Counted from the stretch's first letter, positions 7,354 to 16,059 are shown. The stretch is 41,357 bases of DNA from Halieaceae bacterium (GCA_902518075.1 CABYEX010000011.1:1-41357); one strand, 5' to 3'. The notes: generated by a model not told the origin, from the letters alone. Program-made: numbers and translations.

Positions 7354-8733
7354 ATGAAGAAGAGCACAATTTCGCTTGCCGTGGCAGCAACCGTGGCTAC
7401 ATCAGCGGCCGTTTATGCTGGACAGTACGTGAACCCCGGCAAGACGGGACAAGCCCTGCTATTCCCGTTCTACAATGCCGACAATGGTAACTCCACCGGG
7501 ATTCACATCACCAATACCACGGACGCTGTGAAGGCGGTCAAGATTCGCTTCCTTGAGTACAAGAATTCAGACGCAGTGCTCGACTTCAACCTATACATGT
7601 CTCCTAAGGACATCTTTGCCTTCGCAGTTATCCCCGACGCTAATGGCGATGGCGCGGCCATTCTTACAGGTGATGCCAGCTGCACTGTTCCAGTCTTGGG
7701 AACAGCTGGTGGTGACTTCCCAGGTACAGCGACAGAAAACGCTGATGGCTCTACGACGCGCATTCAGCCATTCGTTAACAGCGGTTACACCGGCGATGCA
7801 GATTCCTCTATCAAACGTAGCCTGACGGGCCACGTCGAGGTGATCGAGATGGGTGTGGTTTCTGATGAAACATACGCAGCGGCGGCGACTCACGATTCGA
7901 CGGGCGTCCCAGCTGACTGTGCTGCCCTCGATACTGCCTGGGCATCAGGCCCGTGGTTTGCGGACGGCTCAGCTGGCATGAGCGCCCCGACAGGCGGCTT
8001 GTCTGGCGTGGCTTACCATCTCAACGTAGAGTCGGCAGCTTCGTTTGGTTTCGAGGCTACAGCGATTGATGGCTTTAGCCTGTCGGCCCAGCACACCAAC
8101 CCTGGTAGCGCTGCCCCCTCAATTAGCAGCGGCACCAGTGATGCTACTGTCCAGGCCGAGAATGGGGCATGGAACGACTACACGTTGGGTAGCGGTGCAG
8201 AGGCTGCCTCCGCTGTGTTACAGACTGCTTCACTGTCAAATGATGTTTTGGTGCTTCCCATAATCGGCGGTATGACTGACTGGGTAGTCACTTTCCCCAC
8301 CAAGCGTGCGCACGTCGACGTAGCAACTGCGGCTGACGTAGTTGCGCCGTTCACTGACAACTGGGACGGATCCTCGGAAGAGGGTTCCGCTTGTGAACCC
8401 GTGTCGATCGGTCGGTGGGACCGTGAAACCTCCGCGGCTACCGCCGTCGAAACTTCGATTTGTAACGGGACGTCTGTTATCGCAATGGGCGCCGCTGGTG
8501 CTGGGAGTGCACTGAGTGCCAGCGCCGGTCTGACGGTCTTGGACTACCCGTACTCTGAGGGTTGGGCGAAGATCTCATTCAACAACGCCGACCAATATAT
8601 GACTTTGGGAGGCGGGGCTACCAGGCAGGGCTTGCCTGCAATCGGCTTTGCCGCTTACAAGGTTGTAAACGGCGCTATGAGCTACGGGTCTGCGGCTGTG
8701 CACAAGACAGAGATTACGAGCTCTGGCATCTGA
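7354..8733 (+). CDS. Exported protein of unknown function (459 aa)
   Basis: I do not recognise a characterised function. ATG 7354 is chosen because TAGGAG (7341-7346) lies seven bases upstream and the protein then begins with a clean Sec signal peptide, MKKSTISLAVAATVATSAAVYA, with cleavage expected before GQYVNPG. The mature protein starts YVNPGKTGQALLFPFYN and continues ITNTTDAVKAVKIRFLEYKNS and FNLYMSPKDIFAFAVI. From memory this layout occurs in exported conserved hypothetical proteins of marine gammaproteobacteria. It is rich in Ala, Gly, Ser, Thr and Asp, with few Cys (for example DASCTV, PADCAAL, SACEPV, TSICNG) that could form disulfides. It lacks a lipobox and an obvious beta-barrel C-terminus. 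It forms a single unit with its own terminator. Its position directly after the secretin operon makes it a candidate type II substrate or surface protein. Confidence 0.85.
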   Translation: MKKSTISLAVAATVATSAAVYAGQYVNPGKTGQALLFPFYNADNGNSTGIHITNTTDAVKAVKIRFLEYKNSDAVLDFNLYMSPKDIFAFAVIPDANGDGAAILTGDASCTVPVLGTAGGDFPGTATENADGSTTRIQPFVNSGYTGDADSSIKRSLTGHVEVIEMGVVSDETYAAAATHDSTGVPADCAALDTAWASGPWFADGSAGMSAPTGGLSGVAYHLNVESAASFGFEATAIDGFSLSAQHTNPGSAAPSISSGTSDATVQAENGAWNDYTLGSGAEAASAVLQTASLSNDVLVLPIIGGMTDWVVTFPTKRAHVDVATAADVVAPFTDNWDGSSEEGSACEPVSIGRWDRETSAATAVETSICNGTSVIAMGAAGAGSALSASAGLTVLDYPYSEGWAKISFNNADQYMTLGGGATRQGLPAIGFAAYKVVNGAMSYGSAAVHKTEITSSGI

Positions 8734-8752
8734 GTCAGCACGAGTGACAACG

Positions 8753-8780
8753 AAAAGGGGCCTTTCGGCCCCTTTTTTTT
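8753..8780 (+). terminator. Rho-independent terminator
   Basis: GGGGCC (8757-8762), loop TTTC, GGCCCC (8767-8772), then eight T, 23 bases after the stop of the exported-protein gene. A strong intrinsic terminator. Confidence 0.93.
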
Positions 8781-9058
8781 CGGGAAAGTAATGATAGCGG
8801 GCCCTACTGCGCTTGGTCGTTCATGCTGTTTATAGACCTGCATGTGGGTATTGCCATGTTTGTAGACAAAGATATGGATCCATTATTTCTCAAAAACCCG
8901 ATGGTTCTCGCAGTGAAGCAGAGACCAAGGATGAGTGTCAGGGCGCGGAGTTATAAATTTCTGACACCATCGAGCGCTAGATTTGCCTGAAGCTCGCCAA
9001 GCACTGCTTAATGACAACGCAGCGCGGCGAGCGCCGTTTCCGTGAAGACAGGATAATT
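8781..9058. other. Intergenic region with short repeats
   Basis: No gene is visible. It holds two near-identical 11-mers in direct orientation, TGTTTATAGAC at 8827-8837 and TGTTTGTAGAC at 8857-8867, 30 bases apart (about three helical turns). It also holds an inverted repeat, GTGTCAG at 8935-8941 with CTGACAC at 8961-8967. Either could be a regulator-binding site for the isomerase gene downstream, but there is no direct support. Confidence 0.4.
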
Positions 9059-10000
9059 ATGTTTGAGTTGTTTGGGTTTGGCTGCAGAGTGTGCTCAATT
9101 TGGAGTGCGCTCGGTTTCACGATAATGCTCGCAATCACGGCCACTGCGGAAGATAGCAGCAGCATTGCATACTACTCCACCAGCGAATTTTCGGTGACAG
9201 AGTTCGATCGCGAAATGTATCTGCGAAACGCCCCTCCTGAGGCCGGGAGGGGTATCGGCTCGCGCGCGAGAAATCTCAGTGCCCTCTCGGATCTTTACGC
9301 GATCAAGCTTCTTGCATTAGAAGCGAGGAGTCTGGATCTGCTGAGTGAGGCAGAAAAAAAATGGCTGGTTGAATACGCCATCAGCATCGAGTTAATTGAG
9401 CGATACTTGCGAAAAATGGTTGAGGATAAGTTAGCAGCGACCGACTGGGAAGCTGAGGCAAGAGACCAATATATCGCCTCTCCAGAGGACTATTGGATGC
9501 CAGAGTCTGTCTCGTTGAGAACGTTGTTAATTAGAACTGAGAATCGCTCAGAATCGGAAGCTATGGGAATCGCGGTCGATTTGCTAGATCAGGCTACGCG
9601 ACCTGGGTCCGATTTCATCAAACTCGTGAACGAGCACACTGAGGACCCCAATGCGGCGGCGAACGGTGGGTTGATGTCTGGGATTGTTCGAGGCCAAACT
9701 GTGCCGCCGTTTGAGGAAGCTGCTTTCGCGTTGAGAACGCCAGGCGAGTTTAGTGAGCCCGTGGTTTCGCAGTTTGGAGTGCACCTCATACAACTTGTGG
9801 AGTACACCCCAGCAGAGCAACTAACCTTCGAACAAGTGGCGCAGCGTATTATTGACGAGCTCAAGCCCATTCGAGCTGCGCAGTACCGAAGAGGGTTACA
9901 GGAGGAGGCGCGGGAGCGAAAGCCAGAGGGGTTCGTTGAGCACACCAAGGCACTTGATGAGCTGATGTCCCGCACCTCAGATGGTGCACTGGGGCGCTAA
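9059..10000 (+). CDS. Periplasmic parvulin-type peptidyl-prolyl isomerase
   Basis: A putative peptidyl-prolyl cis-trans isomerase of the PpiC/SurA (parvulin) class, 313 residues. ATG 9059 is preferred to the upstream in-frame ATG 9011 because it has AGGA at 9050-9053 and gives an N-terminal hydrophobic export signal ending near ITATAED. An N-terminal SurA-like helical region (about 25-130) precedes one rotamase domain (about 148-248) with the family pattern SLRTLLIRT, ANGGLMSGIVRGQTVPPFEEAAF, EPVVSQFGVHLIQLVE. The tail is charged. The protein probably helps fold exported proteins. Lying next to the exported protein at 7354-8733, it might serve that protein, but the terminator between them argues against a shared transcript. 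Confidence 0.85.
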   Translation: MFELFGFGCRVCSIWSALGFTIMLAITATAEDSSSIAYYSTSEFSVTEFDREMYLRNAPPEAGRGIGSRARNLSALSDLYAIKLLALEARSLDLLSEAEKKWLVEYAISIELIERYLRKMVEDKLAATDWEAEARDQYIASPEDYWMPESVSLRTLLIRTENRSESEAMGIAVDLLDQATRPGSDFIKLVNEHTEDPNAAANGGLMSGIVRGQTVPPFEEAAFALRTPGEFSEPVVSQFGVHLIQLVEYTPAEQLTFEQVAQRIIDELKPIRAAQYRRGLQEEARERKPEGFVEHTKALDELMSRTSDGALGR

Positions 10001-10035
10001 TTTCCGATTGACCTGGAGTTGTGAGCGTGTTTTCA

Positions 10036-10061
10036 CAAACGCTGACTAACACTGGCGTTTG
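10036..10061. repeat. Inverted repeat between isomerase and acyltransferase genes
   Basis: CAAACGC (10036-10042) and GCGTTTG (10055-10061) form a seven-pair stem around a 12-base spacer. There is no T-run after it, so it is either a weak hairpin or a protein-binding site rather than a standard terminator. Confidence 0.4.
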
Positions 10062-10086
10062 AGTCCCAACTCCGCGGGTAAAAACT

Positions 10087-11217
10087 ATGACGGACGGTTC
10101 AGCGGTCCCCAACTTCAATCCAGCGCTCCATTCACTGCGCGGCCTCGCGGCTTGCGCTGTCATGCTGTTCCACTGGGAGCAGTTTTTTCCAGCTTTTGGT
10201 GCCTTGATTCAGGGTTTAGTGCCTGCTAATTCTCTCCTCGACCCCACTGCCTATGTCGGTTTTGGATGGATGGGGGTCCCGCTGTTTTTCATACTCTCTG
10301 GCTGGCTCCTGGGAGGACAGGTGATTCGCGCCGATATCACTGCGAAATATCTGCGCCATTTCTGGACACGCCGCTTTTTGCGAATTTATCCGGCAGTATG
10401 GGCAGAATTATTGGTTCTGCTGCTGATAGCGGGCTCGATACCGGGGCTCGTGGACGAAGCGAGTTACGATACGCTCCACCTGCAGTTTTTGCTCTGGTTA
10501 AACCTGCCACCTTTCATGGCCGCTCCGCTAAACCTTGTATGGTGGACGCTACCGGTTGAACTAGCCTTTTACCTGTTACTGCCCTTATTGGGCTGGTGTG
10601 CGGGTTTCATCAATTGGCGAGTATTGCTACTGAGCAGTCTATTGATCACGCTGGCCTGGCGTTTTTTGATTTTCTCCACGGCCGAGGTGGACAACTACCT
10701 CGCGATACTGCCCGTGCTTGACTCGCTTCTGGGAACCCTTTTTACGTTCATGCTCGGTTTTAGTCTTAATTTTCTCCCGGATGCTCTTACGGTTGAGCAA
10801 CGTCAGAAAGGAACCATTATTGGGCTTGTATTGCTACTGGGGCTCATGCAGTGGCAGCTCCACATGGATGCGGTGTATTGGTCAGGCCATTGGATATTGA
10901 TTGTCTGGCCGCCGCTGGTCGCGCTGGCAATTGCGGTATTGGTGTATCACCTGCAGGATCCTCTACCGAGCATGGCTTGGTTGTCGAACCGGTTTCTGGT
11001 GTGGCTGGGGCACATCAGCTTTGGGATCTACCTGTGGCACTTTCAGGTCATGAGGGTCATGGTGCTGTTGTTCCCAGATATGTGGAGCACTCCCTGGCAA
11101 AGTTTGCTGGCGTTACTGTTCGTTGTCCCCCTAACACTTGTGTTGGCGGCGCTGAGTTTTTATCTGATTGAGCGACCCCTCATGGGCTGGGGTAAGAAGA
11201 GACTGTCGGCCATCTGA
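10087..11217 (+). CDS. Acyltransferase 3 family membrane protein (OafA/NodX-like)
   Basis: A polytopic inner-membrane acyltransferase of 376 residues with about ten hydrophobic segments. The N-terminus has the family signature PALHSLRGLAACAVMLFHW (about residues 11-29). The His in the first membrane segment region is thought to be needed for acyl transfer in OafA-like proteins. Later family-like parts are GVPLFFILSGWLLGGQ and FWTRRFLRIYPAVWAELL (arginine-rich loop), VWWTLPVELAFYLLLPLL and ISFGIYLWHFQVMRV. Members usually O-acetylate surface sugars. With three glycosyltransferases following, the likely role is acylation of an O-antigen, capsule or exopolysaccharide. The acceptor cannot be told from sequence. 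It starts at ATG 10087 and appears to be transcribed in the same direction as the next genes, separated by about 210 bases. Confidence 0.92.
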   Translation: MTDGSAVPNFNPALHSLRGLAACAVMLFHWEQFFPAFGALIQGLVPANSLLDPTAYVGFGWMGVPLFFILSGWLLGGQVIRADITAKYLRHFWTRRFLRIYPAVWAELLVLLLIAGSIPGLVDEASYDTLHLQFLLWLNLPPFMAAPLNLVWWTLPVELAFYLLLPLLGWCAGFINWRVLLLSSLLITLAWRFLIFSTAEVDNYLAILPVLDSLLGTLFTFMLGFSLNFLPDALTVEQRQKGTIIGLVLLLGLMQWQLHMDAVYWSGHWILIVWPPLVALAIAVLVYHLQDPLPSMAWLSNRFLVWLGHISFGIYLWHFQVMRVMVLLFPDMWSTPWQSLLALLFVVPLTLVLAALSFYLIERPLMGWGKKRLSAI

Positions 11218-11427
11218 ACGCTCGTTTGAGTCCTGAGCTCCTCTCCCTGGCTCCCGCGGCTGAAGGCGCAGACCACTCATCAATAAACCCTGTATTCTGT
11301 CTTGACCTTTACCGGGCAGGATTCACACTATGTTTGTTGTCTGTGAGAAACGCCATGCGCATTGTTTCCTTGTTGTCAGGCGATCAATCTTGGACTGCGG
11401 GGAATTGTGCCTCGCGCCCGAAAAGCC

Positions 11428-12711
11428 ATGATCGCTGACTTCGTCGATATCGTTATTCCTGTATATCGTAATCATGCTCTCACCCAGCGGTGTTTAGAGT
11501 CAGTCTTGCATAACCCGGATCCCTCTATTGGAGCGATTCACCTAATTAATGATGCAACCCCCGAGCCGGTGCTGAGGCATTACTGTCGGCAGGTTGCGAA
11601 AGAGGAGCGTGTCAAGCTGACAGAGCACGCAGAGAATCAAGGTTTTGTCGTGTCGGTGAACGAGGGCTTGAAGTTAACCGGCGACCGGGATGTTGTGATT
11701 CTAAATAGCGATGCTGAAGTACCAAAAAATTGGCTGAGTCGCTTGAAGGCGGCCGCTGATCAGAATCCCAAAACCGCATCGATCGTACCTTTTTCTAACA
11801 ACGCGACGATCTGTTCCTACCCGAATTTTCTTGAAGATAATGATTTACCTGATGGCCTAACCTTGGAAGAGCTCGATGCGCTGTTTGCTGAAGCAAATGC
11901 CGGTCAAGTCACCGAAATCTCTACGGGGGTGGGCTTTTGCATGTATCTGCGCCGTGCTGCAATCGATGACGTCGGCCTATTTGATGCGGGCGCTTTTGGT
12001 CGCGGCTATGGTGAAGAGAACGATTGGTGCTTGCGGGCGGCGGAAAAAGGGTGGGTGCACCTGCTGGCTGCAGATGTCTTTGTTTACCACGCGGGACGCG
12101 CCAGCTTTGGTAGTGAGGCCAGTGACTATCAGGCGAATGCATTGGCCGTGATTTCCGAGCGCTACCCTGACTATGAACGGCAAATTGCCGCGTTCATCGA
12201 AGCAGATCCTCTCGAGCCTGCGCGATATGCCGTAGACACAGCAAGGCCCGATGCTGCAGCAGTGATCAGCGAATACCGCCAGCGTGAGCAAGCTAGCAGG
12301 GCCTTGCGTTACGAGCTAGACCGACAGCGACACGCACAGGTCGAAGCTTTAGATGACTTACTTCGCGAGACCCGAGAGGCGGCAGAATCTGAGCGGCAGA
12401 TATATGACAACTTACTTAGCGAGACCCGACAGGCGGCAGAATCTGAGCGGCAGAGATATGACTACTTACTTAGCGAGACCCGACAGGCGGCAAAATCTGA
12501 GCGGCAGAGGTATGAGGTCTTGTTGACGTCTGAGCGAACGCTGGTGGCCGATAAAGAGGCTCAGTATCAAGCCCAACTTGAGGAGATGGCTGCGGGGTAT
12601 CAGTCAATGGAGGCGAGCTGTGCGTCGCTAGAGAAGCAATTGCTGGAACTGAATCGTTTCTGGCCCGTGCGAATACAACGCTGGCTAAAGCGCAGGTTTG
12701 GTGCGCGATGA
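11428..12711 (+). CDS. GT2-family glycosyltransferase with C-terminal coiled-coil repeats
   Basis: A GT-A fold family 2 glycosyltransferase, 427 residues. The domain begins at once (VDIVIPVYRNHALTQRCLESVL), followed by VVILNSDAEVPKNWLSRL with the metal/nucleotide-binding NSDAEV in place of a strict DXD, then GFCMYLRRAAIDDVGLFDAGAFGRGYGEENDWCLRAAEKGW (the ED acceptor-side motif). From about residue 275 the protein becomes a long charged coiled coil. Within it are three 18-residue copies of LLSETRQAAESERQRYDY and a decayed fourth, encoded by 54-base DNA repeats. The end is basic (RIQRWLKRRFGAR), possibly for membrane or partner binding. ATG 11428 is chosen by domain position. GTG 11407, preceded by GGGGAA, is an alternative. 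The stop overlaps the next start (ATGA). Donor and acceptor sugars are unknown. Confidence 0.88.
   Translation: MIADFVDIVIPVYRNHALTQRCLESVLHNPDPSIGAIHLINDATPEPVLRHYCRQVAKEERVKLTEHAENQGFVVSVNEGLKLTGDRDVVILNSDAEVPKNWLSRLKAAADQNPKTASIVPFSNNATICSYPNFLEDNDLPDGLTLEELDALFAEANAGQVTEISTGVGFCMYLRRAAIDDVGLFDAGAFGRGYGEENDWCLRAAEKGWVHLLAADVFVYHAGRASFGSEASDYQANALAVISERYPDYERQIAAFIEADPLEPARYAVDTARPDAAAVISEYRQREQASRALRYELDRQRHAQVEALDDLLRETREAAESERQIYDNLLSETRQAAESERQRYDYLLSETRQAAKSERQRYEVLLTSERTLVADKEAQYQAQLEEMAAGYQSMEASCASLEKQLLELNRFWPVRIQRWLKRRFGAR
12358..12519 (+). repeat. Three in-frame 54-base tandem repeats
   Basis: Units 12358-12411, 12412-12465 and 12466-12519 each begin TTACTT and encode 18 residues. 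Units 2 and 3 differ at only a few bases. They lie in the coiled-coil tail of the glycosyltransferase. Copy number could vary by slippage without changing the frame. Confidence 0.92.
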
Positions 12712-13919
12712 GCGGTACCACTGCTGTTTTCACCAGCATCGCCGCGAACTACCTACCCAAGGCGAGGGTGCTGGCACGCTCAGTAAAGCAAGTCGCCCCC
12801 GACACGCGATTTTTCTTGATGCTGGTCGATACCGCCCCAGAGGATTTCAATTTAGATAACGAGCCTTTTGATGAGTTGATGACAATCGATGACCTGGGCC
12901 TTGAGAACCCAATCGCCTGGGCGTTTTCCCACACGGTGGTGGAGCTGTGTACGGCAGTGAAGGGCCGGGCGGCGAGCCTCTTGCTTGGGCAGTCTAGCGT
13001 GAACCGGGTGTTCTACTTTGACCCCGATATGGTGGTGTTTGACCGCTTCAATGAGCTAGAGCGGGCGCTTTGCGAGGCCAGTATTCTGCTCACCCCGCAT
13101 CAGTCAGAACCCGAGCAGGACTACGAGTCTGTCATGGATAACGAAATGGCGAGCCTTAAGCACGGCGTTTTCAATATGGGGTTCGTCGGCATTGCCGACA
13201 CCCAAGAAGGACGCCGTTTTGCTTCGTGGTGGGCTGATCGTTTAACGGATTTTTGTCTCGACGATATCGGTCGAGGCCTATTCACGGATCAGAAGTGGGC
13301 AAACCTCATCCCCTGTTTTTTTGATGATTACAGAGTGCTTCGCTCACCTGCCTTCAACGTGGCCACTTGGAACATCACGACCCGGAAGGTCACGGGCTCA
13401 TTGGACGAGGGCGTGGAGGTCAATGGTGAGCCTCTGGGGTTTTATCATTTTAGCGGTCTTGACAGTGGTGATCAGGCGGTGATGCTCAATAAGTATGGCG
13501 CTGACTCCCCGACGCTTGCGGCCCTGAGAGCCTGGTATATCGAGGCCTGCGAGCAACATGGTGAAAATCTGGAGTCCGCTCAGCCCTATGGTTATGGCGT
13601 CTACGCTGATGGCAGCGTGATTCGTCCCGCTGAGCGCCGCCTGTACCGCGCGCGCGCTGACCTACAGCAAGCATTTCCCAATCCGTTTGTGCTTGAGCCC
13701 AAGGGCGGATTTAGTCACTGGTATACCGTCAACGTAGGTTATGAGGGTACGGTGCTCACAACTCCCTCAGTCTCGAATGACACGCCGACTCGCGAGGCCT
13801 TGCAGGTTTTTGCGGACTGGATTCGTCATCGGGCGTTGATGCATGGCTTCTCTCTAAAGCGCGCCAGCTTGCTGTGCTTATCGAAGATACTAAAACTCTT
13901 TTCCCGAGGTGCGAGCTAG
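12708..13919 (+). CDS. GT-A type glycosyltransferase (GT8-like)
   Basis: A putative nucleotide-sugar glycosyltransferase, 403 residues. It opens AVFTSIAANYLPKARVLARSVKQVAPDTRFFLMLVD, a pattern seen in GT8-like and related nucleotide-diphospho-sugar transferases. A DXD motif in VFYFDPDMVVFD lies at about residues 101-112. Further family-like parts are FNMGFVGIADTQEGRRFASWWADRL, FTDQKWANLIPCFF and NVATWNITTR, and a His in GFYHFSG may be a metal ligand as in GT8 enzymes. No signal peptide or membrane segment is visible, so it probably acts in the cytoplasm. The start overlaps the stop of the preceding glycosyltransferase by four bases, so the two are co-translated. Family number and substrate are uncertain. 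Confidence 0.82.
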   Translation: MSGTTAVFTSIAANYLPKARVLARSVKQVAPDTRFFLMLVDTAPEDFNLDNEPFDELMTIDDLGLENPIAWAFSHTVVELCTAVKGRAASLLLGQSSVNRVFYFDPDMVVFDRFNELERALCEASILLTPHQSEPEQDYESVMDNEMASLKHGVFNMGFVGIADTQEGRRFASWWADRLTDFCLDDIGRGLFTDQKWANLIPCFFDDYRVLRSPAFNVATWNITTRKVTGSLDEGVEVNGEPLGFYHFSGLDSGDQAVMLNKYGADSPTLAALRAWYIEACEQHGENLESAQPYGYGVYADGSVIRPAERRLYRARADLQQAFPNPFVLEPKGGFSHWYTVNVGYEGTVLTTPSVSNDTPTREALQVFADWIRHRALMHGFSLKRASLLCLSKILKLFSRGAS

Positions 13920-13920
13920 T

Positions 13921-16044
13921 ATGTCGGGCACCTCGCTTGTCTGTGTGGGTCTGAATGAATCCGATGCAATGCCCCCTGACGCTCAGGCTCTGGTTGATAC
14001 CGGGCTTTTCGAGGCGTTTTTTCGCGTTCCAGCGCCCTCGGGTCGGAGAGACCGCTATTGGTGCAGCGTCGTTGAAGGGCTTCCAGATGATGCAGATATC
14101 GCACTGGTCATCACCGCGGACGCTGGCGTTACGCCCGAAATTCTGCGCTTGGGCAAACTTATGGATGATTGGATTGCGGTCGCTCTGCCGCTGAGTCTGC
14201 AACATAACATTGCTCGACCATTGATTAAGCCGCAGGAGGAAATCTCGCTATCGAGTGCGGACCTAAACCACTGGCTCAATCGTTACGCGGTTGGGAAACC
14301 GCTTGAAGTACCGCTGATCGCCGGATTTTGTGGTTGGGTCAGCGCGAAGGCGCTGAGGGAAATCGATGCCCTTGACGACTTTGCACTCGCTGAGGGCCTG
14401 CGGCGGCGTGGGTACTCTATCTTGCTATCGGATGAGGCTTTCGTGGACGACTCAGCCAATGATGCGATATCGAATATTGAGAAACAGTTGCCAGAATCGC
14501 TGGCTGAGGCGGTCACTGACCGGCACCCCTACACCGCACTGCGTCATCCCCTCAGTCAACTGAATAAACGAGCTGAGTTGCCGCCCAAGGTTTTGAAGCG
14601 TGGGCCGGGTGCGTTACTTCACATAAGTCATAGTTGGGAAGGTGGGTTAGGGCGGTGGATAAACGACTTTTGCGCCGCGGAGGAGGATTTCCTTCATCTG
14701 GTGCTCAAGTCCGTCGGCACTCGTGAAGCGCTCGCTCAAGCCCTGACGCTGCATTTGGGGGTGGCGCCATCACCGCTAAAGCAGTGGACCCTCACGACGC
14801 CCATTCAATCGACCAGTCTTGGCAGCCACGAATACCGACAAATACTGTCGGAGATCCAAGAGTCTTTTAGCGTGCAGGGTATTTTGGTTTCCACCCTGAT
14901 TGGTCATTCGCTGGATCTCTACGACGTCGGGGTTCCCGTTATTCAGGTGCTCCACGACTACTATCCGTGGTGCCCGCCTCTCTACGCAACATGGGGCAAG
15001 CCTTGCTCAACCTGCGATGATGATCGCTTGAGTCAGTGCTTACAGAAGAATCCAGCACACCAGTTTTTTGGCGAGGAAAAATTGGACTGGTATCTGGCGT
15101 TGCGAGAAGGCTTGATGGATAGGATCACGAGTCGCGACATACCTGTCGTCGCGCCTTCCCAATCGGTTAAAACACGCTGGCAGCAATTAGCCCCGCCTTT
15201 GCAGGGCTGCCCCGTTCATGTGATTAGCCATGGACTGCCAGATTGGGAGTTAGAGGCCTTCGCTGAATGCTCCTGGGACGCCGACCCTGGCGACAAACTC
15301 CACCTAATGGTGCTCGGTGTTTTATCAGATCACAAAGGAGGCAAGACACTGAAACGCTTGATGCCGGATTTACTAAAGAGCTATCGGGTCACATTATTGG
15401 GGACCGGGGACCACGCCCCCAGTTTTGACCACCACCCCGATCTGAGAGTAGTGAAGTGGTATCGTCTGCCCGAACTACCCAAGATCTTGCAGTCACTGAA
15501 GCCGGATCTTGGGCTCTTACTGTCAAACGTCCCCGAGACATTCAGTTACACTCTGAGTGAGCTTTTTGCAGCAGGCGTCCCTCCCGTGGCAAGTCGCTTA
15601 GGTGCTTTTGCTGATCGGATTGAGGACGGTGTGACGGGGTGGTTGGTGTCCCCTACTGGCGATGACCTTCTTGACAGGATCTCGGAGCTGGATCGTAGCC
15701 GAGACGAGCTGCTGTCGGTCCGGTCTCGATTGTTCAGCCTGCCGCAGCGGTCGGCGGCTGATGTGACAAAAGACTATCTCAACCTGATACCCGAGGCTTC
15801 GTCACTTCAGGGTGACCGCCCATTGTGCCTCTCTGTGTTGACGGACTCGGGCATGAGTCTGGATCTAGGAGACCCAACGCAGAAGACACTGTTTGTCCGC
15901 CCCGGCGCCGCGTATCGGCACGCTCTCTTTCATTTTTTGCTTTATTCATACAACAAATGCCGTGAGTCGCCGCAGCTGTCTCGTGTTACCCGAACCCTTT
16001 TGGGCTGGGCATTTCGTATCGGCATGCGGCTAAGCCGGCCTTAG
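13921..16044 (+). CDS. Large glycosyltransferase with C-terminal GT4 domain
   Basis: A 707-residue protein. ATG 13921 is supported by GAGGTG at 13906-13911, while the reading frame extends a few codons further upstream. The N-terminal part (about 1-190) has the shape of a decayed GT-A domain (LVITADAGVTPEIL, AGFCGWVSAKALREI) without a clear DXD. From about residue 225 a GT-B fold follows: LHISHSWEGGLGRWINDF, IQVLHDYYPWCPP, VVAPSQSVKTRWQQL, VISHGLPD, LMVLGVLSDHKGGKTLKRL, LLSNVPETFSYTLSELFAAGVPPVASRLGAFADRI. The last holds the E-x7-E-like nucleotide-sugar site of GT4. Four cysteines at 351, 362, 365 and 373 (C-x10-C-x2-C-x7-C) may bind a metal. It follows the GT8-like gene by one base, so the three glycosyltransferases form one operon. 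It is probably involved in surface polysaccharide assembly. Substrate unknown. Confidence 0.85.
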   Translation: MSGTSLVCVGLNESDAMPPDAQALVDTGLFEAFFRVPAPSGRRDRYWCSVVEGLPDDADIALVITADAGVTPEILRLGKLMDDWIAVALPLSLQHNIARPLIKPQEEISLSSADLNHWLNRYAVGKPLEVPLIAGFCGWVSAKALREIDALDDFALAEGLRRRGYSILLSDEAFVDDSANDAISNIEKQLPESLAEAVTDRHPYTALRHPLSQLNKRAELPPKVLKRGPGALLHISHSWEGGLGRWINDFCAAEEDFLHLVLKSVGTREALAQALTLHLGVAPSPLKQWTLTTPIQSTSLGSHEYRQILSEIQESFSVQGILVSTLIGHSLDLYDVGVPVIQVLHDYYPWCPPLYATWGKPCSTCDDDRLSQCLQKNPAHQFFGEEKLDWYLALREGLMDRITSRDIPVVAPSQSVKTRWQQLAPPLQGCPVHVISHGLPDWELEAFAECSWDADPGDKLHLMVLGVLSDHKGGKTLKRLMPDLLKSYRVTLLGTGDHAPSFDHHPDLRVVKWYRLPELPKILQSLKPDLGLLLSNVPETFSYTLSELFAAGVPPVASRLGAFADRIEDGVTGWLVSPTGDDLLDRISELDRSRDELLSVRSRLFSLPQRSAADVTKDYLNLIPEASSLQGDRPLCLSVLTDSGMSLDLGDPTQKTLFVRPGAAYRHALFHFLLYSYNKCRESPQLSRVTRTLLGWAFRIGMRLSRP

Positions 16045-16047
16045 TTA

Positions 16048-16059
16048 GCACCGCGGTGC
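16048..16059. repeat. 12-base palindrome between convergent genes
   Basis: GCACCGCGGTGC starts four bases after the stop of the glycosyltransferase gene. It is a perfect palindrome without a T-run. It could form a hairpin at the end of the transcript, but it is not a clear intrinsic terminator. Confidence 0.4.

Noticed and set aside
7073..7357. 94-codon plus-strand frame across the leader of the exported-protein gene
   Set aside because: No good start or ribosome-binding site, unusual basic composition, and it ends inside the real gene in another frame.
12358..12519. Considered as a CRISPR array
   Set aside because: The repeats are contiguous, in frame and protein-coding with no spacers.
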